Source: Aquifex aeolicus
Lineage (GTDB): Bacteria; Aquificota; Aquificia; Aquificales; Aquificaceae
Length of the DNA stretch: 8,190 nucleotides
Direction: 5' to 3'
NCBI GenBank assembly: GCA_015662815.1
Contig: DQTK01000121.1
Location: forward strand, 1 to 8,190
Below are positions 6,171-8,190 of the stretch, in pieces. Below the pieces are notes generated by a model, which saw only the letters and a program-made list of their open reading frames with translations, had not been told where the DNA came from and made no database searches. Numbering within the stretch: the stretch's first letter is position 1; each line of letters starts with the position of its first letter. The position numbers were made by a program, and so were the translations under genes.

Positions 6171-7496
6171 ATGGAAAATATAGAGAATCTTGTGAAGAAA
6201 TACGTAAAGCCAGGTTATGAGTACGAAATTTTCTTCGAAAGAAGGAAGAAATTAAAGATAGAAGTATCTAACGAAACTGTTGAGAATATATCCTCTTCCG
6301 AAGAAAGAGGAGTAGGAATAAGAGTTTTAAAGGATAAAAAATTGGGTTTCGCATATTCTTCCTTTCTAGGGGAGGAGGAAATAAGAGATACTGTCGAAAA
6401 AGCCATGGAAATGTGTGAAATCCAGGAAGCCGACAATGGGAATGAATTTATAAAAGAATTACTCCCTTCTCACGTAGTATCCATATACGATAGGGAAGGC
6501 TTATCTATACCCCTTGAAGAAAAAATAGATATTTCCATAAGTATGGAAAAATACGCAAAGGAACTGGACAACCGAATAAAAGGAGTGAGGAAAGCAACCC
6601 TTGCAGAAGTGGAATTTGAGATTTGGAGCAAAAATTCCTACGGCGTAGAGTTCGAATATAAGGGAACATCCTTTTCTTCTATGATAGCAACACTGGCAAC
6701 AGATAAAGGAGATAGTGCCATATCTTGGGAGTATAGGGGTGCAAGAAGATTGAAAGATTTAGATTGGAAGAACATGGTAAAAGATGTAGTATTCAAAACC
6801 GTAAATTTACTTTACCCTTCACCTTTTGCGACAAAAAGTATACCGGTGGTATTCTTCAGAGAGAGCTTTGCAATGCTTTTAGAGGCTTTTAGTCCTATAT
6901 TTTTGGGCGATTACTATATAAAAGGGAAAACACTTCTAAAAGACAAAAAGGGTCAGAAAGTAGCAAGCAACAAAATAAACCTTTTGGATGATGGAACCCT
7001 CTATGAAGGACTAATGACAGTTCCATACGACGCCGAAGGAATTCCAAGTCAAAAAAAGTTCTTAATAGAAAACGGAGTATTTAAGGGATTTCTACATAGT
7101 CTTTATACCGCAATAAAAGCCGAAGAAAAGCCAACGGGAAACTCAGTAAGGGGAAGTTATAAGGAACTTCCCTCCTCCGGGATAACGAACTTTTACCTTG
7201 AAGTTGGAAAATTTTCTCTGGAAGAACTTATCAACTACTACGATGAAGTTTTCTTAATCTTAGAAGTCATGGGACTTCATACGGTGGATACTATCTCAGG
7301 GGATTTTTCTCTGGGTTGCTCGGGAGTTCTTTACAGAAAAGGAAAAAGAGAGAAAACCGTACGTGGGATTACCGTAGCCGGAAATATTCTGGAACTGCTC
7401 AGCAACGTTGAAGAAGTAGGAAATGATATGTGCTTTTACGGGAATGTAGGTTCTCCTTCAGTCCTTGTAAAGGAGCTTACACTCGGAGGAGGGTGA
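6171..7496 (+). CDS. TldE/PmbA-type protein (TldD-TldE peptidase family, non-metal subunit)
   Basis: The TldD/TldE pair forms a cytoplasmic metalloprotease that trims peptides, known from microcin B17 maturation and CcdA breakdown in E. coli. This 441-residue protein (E. coli PmbA is about 450) has the family's N-terminal domain with SSEERGVGIRVLKD at 42-55. Its C-terminal domain contains LLDDGTLYEGL at 271-281, PYDAEGIPSQKKFLIENGVF at 285-304, HTVDTISGDFSLGCSGVLYR at 370-389, and the terminal signature NVGSPSVLVKELTLGG at 425-440. TldD binds metal through HExxxH; here the aligned segment is FFRESFAMLLEAF at 228-240, with no histidine pair. It is therefore the TldE-type, probably non-catalytic, subunit. 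No TldD gene lies in the window. It starts 15 bases after secA with no clear Shine-Dalgarno, which suggests coupling to secA translation. Assignment to the superfamily is firm; the substrate is unknown. Confidence 0.88.
   Translation: MENIENLVKKYVKPGYEYEIFFERRKKLKIEVSNETVENISSSEERGVGIRVLKDKKLGFAYSSFLGEEEIRDTVEKAMEMCEIQEADNGNEFIKELLPSHVVSIYDREGLSIPLEEKIDISISMEKYAKELDNRIKGVRKATLAEVEFEIWSKNSYGVEFEYKGTSFSSMIATLATDKGDSAISWEYRGARRLKDLDWKNMVKDVVFKTVNLLYPSPFATKSIPVVFFRESFAMLLEAFSPIFLGDYYIKGKTLLKDKKGQKVASNKINLLDDGTLYEGLMTVPYDAEGIPSQKKFLIENGVFKGFLHSLYTAIKAEEKPTGNSVRGSYKELPSSGITNFYLEVGKFSLEELINYYDEVFLILEVMGLHTVDTISGDFSLGCSGVLYRKGKREKTVRGITVAGNILELLSNVEEVGNDMCFYGNVGSPSVLVKELTLGGG
7485..7492 (+). promoter_or_regulatory. 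Shine-Dalgarno inside the TldE-like gene, for the membrane protein
   Basis: GGAGGAGG encodes the last glycines of the TldE-like protein and also serves as a strong ribosome site. GGAGG (7485-7489) sits six bases before ATG 7496. It supports that start rather than the longer reading frame beginning at 7430. Confidence 0.8.
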
Positions 7497-8089
7497 TGAA
7501 AAGACTTATTCTCCTTGGTATATGGTTACTCCTAGTCTTCTTCACAATCGCTTCTTTCTACGTATCATACTCTGCGTTTATTACTGAGAGGGATAGAAAA
7601 ATAGCCGAAAACATTACAACTATCCTTATGGCACTTCCAGAAAAAAAAGCTATACTCCTTCCTCACTCCGAATTGATGGTTTTCAAAGTTATAAAGGGAA
7701 AGGAAATGTACATGAGTGCAAATACGATTAAACCTACAGATTATTCAAAGTTTGAAGCCGCGGTAAAAAGAATAGGAGATCTATCCGTTGAAGTCTACGT
7801 AAAGAAGGCAAGTATTAATGATTTTCTGGTTTTCTTAACCGCCAATCCGATATTCGGAGCTATGCTCAGTTTTATGTTTATTATTTACATGAGCTTCTTC
7901 TACCTTACAATCAACGAATTTAGGGAAGTAAAGGCAATAAAACAAGCTAGATTCAATAAAGAGGATATACTAAAAACTCTTAAGGCTATAAAAGTTCTTT
8001 TGCATACCGAGAAAATTCTGAAGGAGGAAAGTATAAACAAAGCTAAAACTTTACTTGATGAAACCATAGAAAAGTTAGAAAATAAATAG
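7496..8089 (+). CDS. Two-pass membrane protein of unknown function with an extracytoplasmic domain
   Basis: No family was recognised. The 197-residue product has a hydrophobic helix at about 4-26, an extracytoplasmic stretch of roughly 80 residues (about 28-110), a second membrane helix at about 112-139, and a charged helical cytoplasmic tail (140-197, rich in Lys and Glu, ending IEKLENK). The plan of helix, small outer domain, helix and cytoplasmic helix is that of a sensor-kinase or chemoreceptor input module. However, no HAMP, histidine-kinase H-box or ATP-binding region is present, so this is a sensor-like stub or a structural protein. The frame is open back to ATG 7430, but ATG 7496 is chosen: it has a strong ribosome site, gives a clean signal-anchor start (MKRLILLG), and overlaps the preceding TGA by one base (TGATG), typical of translational coupling. 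A receiver-like gene follows 12 bases later, hinting at shared signalling. Confidence 0.75.
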   Translation: MKRLILLGIWLLLVFFTIASFYVSYSAFITERDRKIAENITTILMALPEKKAILLPHSELMVFKVIKGKEMYMSANTIKPTDYSKFEAAVKRIGDLSVEVYVKKASINDFLVFLTANPIFGAMLSFMFIIYMSFFYLTINEFREVKAIKQARFNKEDILKTLKAIKVLLHTEKILKEESINKAKTLLDETIEKLENK

Positions 8090-8093
8090 GAGG
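8088..8093 (+). promoter_or_regulatory. Shine-Dalgarno overlapping the upstream stop codon
   Basis: AGGAGG uses the last two bases of the TAG stop (8087-8089) and lies eight bases before ATG 8102. The perfect core and good spacing support a real gene start at 8102 and close coupling with the membrane-protein gene. Confidence 0.85.
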
Positions 8094-8101
8094 AAGAATT
8101 A

Positions 8102-8190
8102 ATGAAAATTTTAATTATTTCCTTTGATAAAAATCTTGCAGATAGCTTAGAAGCTCTACTTACGGATCACGATGTATTTACTGCAAAGAA
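8102..8190 (+). CDS. Partial: N terminus of a receiver-like (response-regulator-like) protein, cut by the window edge
   Basis: Only 29 full codons are visible, beginning MKILIISFDKNLADSLEALL. The pattern of a short hydrophobic strand, a loop with Asp9, an 'LAxxLxxLL' amphipathic helix and a second strand (DVFTA) matches the first strand and helix of CheY-like receiver domains. In typical receivers the strand ends in an acidic pair that binds magnesium. Aligning Asp9 and the helix with the usual 'DDxPxLxxxL' layout puts Ser7 and Phe8 at that pair, so this may be an atypical or pseudo-receiver. The phosphoacceptor region and any output domain lie beyond the edge. Start and frame are well supported by AGGAGG; the family call rests on a short stretch and is tentative. 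Confidence 0.5.
   Translation, partial: MKILIISFDKNLADSLEALLTDHDVFTAK

Noticed and set aside
7430..7495. Longer N terminus for the membrane protein, starting at ATG 7430
   Set aside because: The 22 added residues overlap the TldE-like gene, read as a basic and cysteine-containing shadow (MLLRECRFSF...) in front of a clean signal anchor, and have no ribosome site. ATG 7496 has a strong one and the usual TGATG overlap.

Overview
The window most likely comes from a thermophilic bacterium of the Aquificales, close to Aquifex. The grounds are: tightly packed genes on one strand; AT-rich, AGA/AGG- and AAA/GAA-heavy codon use; proteins rich in Lys, Glu and Ile; and a 984-residue SecA with a large extra segment in its first nucleotide-binding domain, a feature described for Aquificae and Thermotogae. 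From memory, 984 residues is also the length of Aquifex aeolicus SecA. No database search was possible, so the species is an inference.

Layout. Positions 1-192 (minus strand) hold what looks like a frameshifted, shortened end of a transposase. Positions 193-301 are AT-rich leader DNA with nested inverted and direct repeats. From 302 to the right edge every gene is on the plus strand: a voltage-sensor-type potassium channel fused to an RCK domain (302-1672), aspartate-semialdehyde dehydrogenase asd (1684-2706), a YccU-type CoA-binding protein (2731-3144), secA (3201-6155), a TldE/PmbA-type protein (6171-7496), a two-pass membrane protein of unknown function (7496-8089), and the first 29 codons of a protein resembling a response-regulator receiver (8102 to the edge).

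Gaps between genes are 11, 24, 56, 15, -1 and 12 bases, so the whole plus-strand series could be one transcript. The only gap large enough for an internal promoter is the 56 bases before secA. The genes do not form one pathway: ion transport, amino-acid biosynthesis, protein export and a possible peptidase partner sit side by side, as is common in the scrambled operons of Aquificales. Close coupling is suggested only at the right end, where the TldE-like gene overlaps the membrane-protein gene and the receiver-like gene follows with its Shine-Dalgarno sequence overlapping the preceding stop codon.

No clearly new system is visible. The points most worth a second look are the two insertions in SecA and its lack of a zinc-binding tail, the membrane protein paired with a receiver-like protein lacking the usual acidic pair, the irregular S4 helix of the channel, and the transposase remnant at the left edge.
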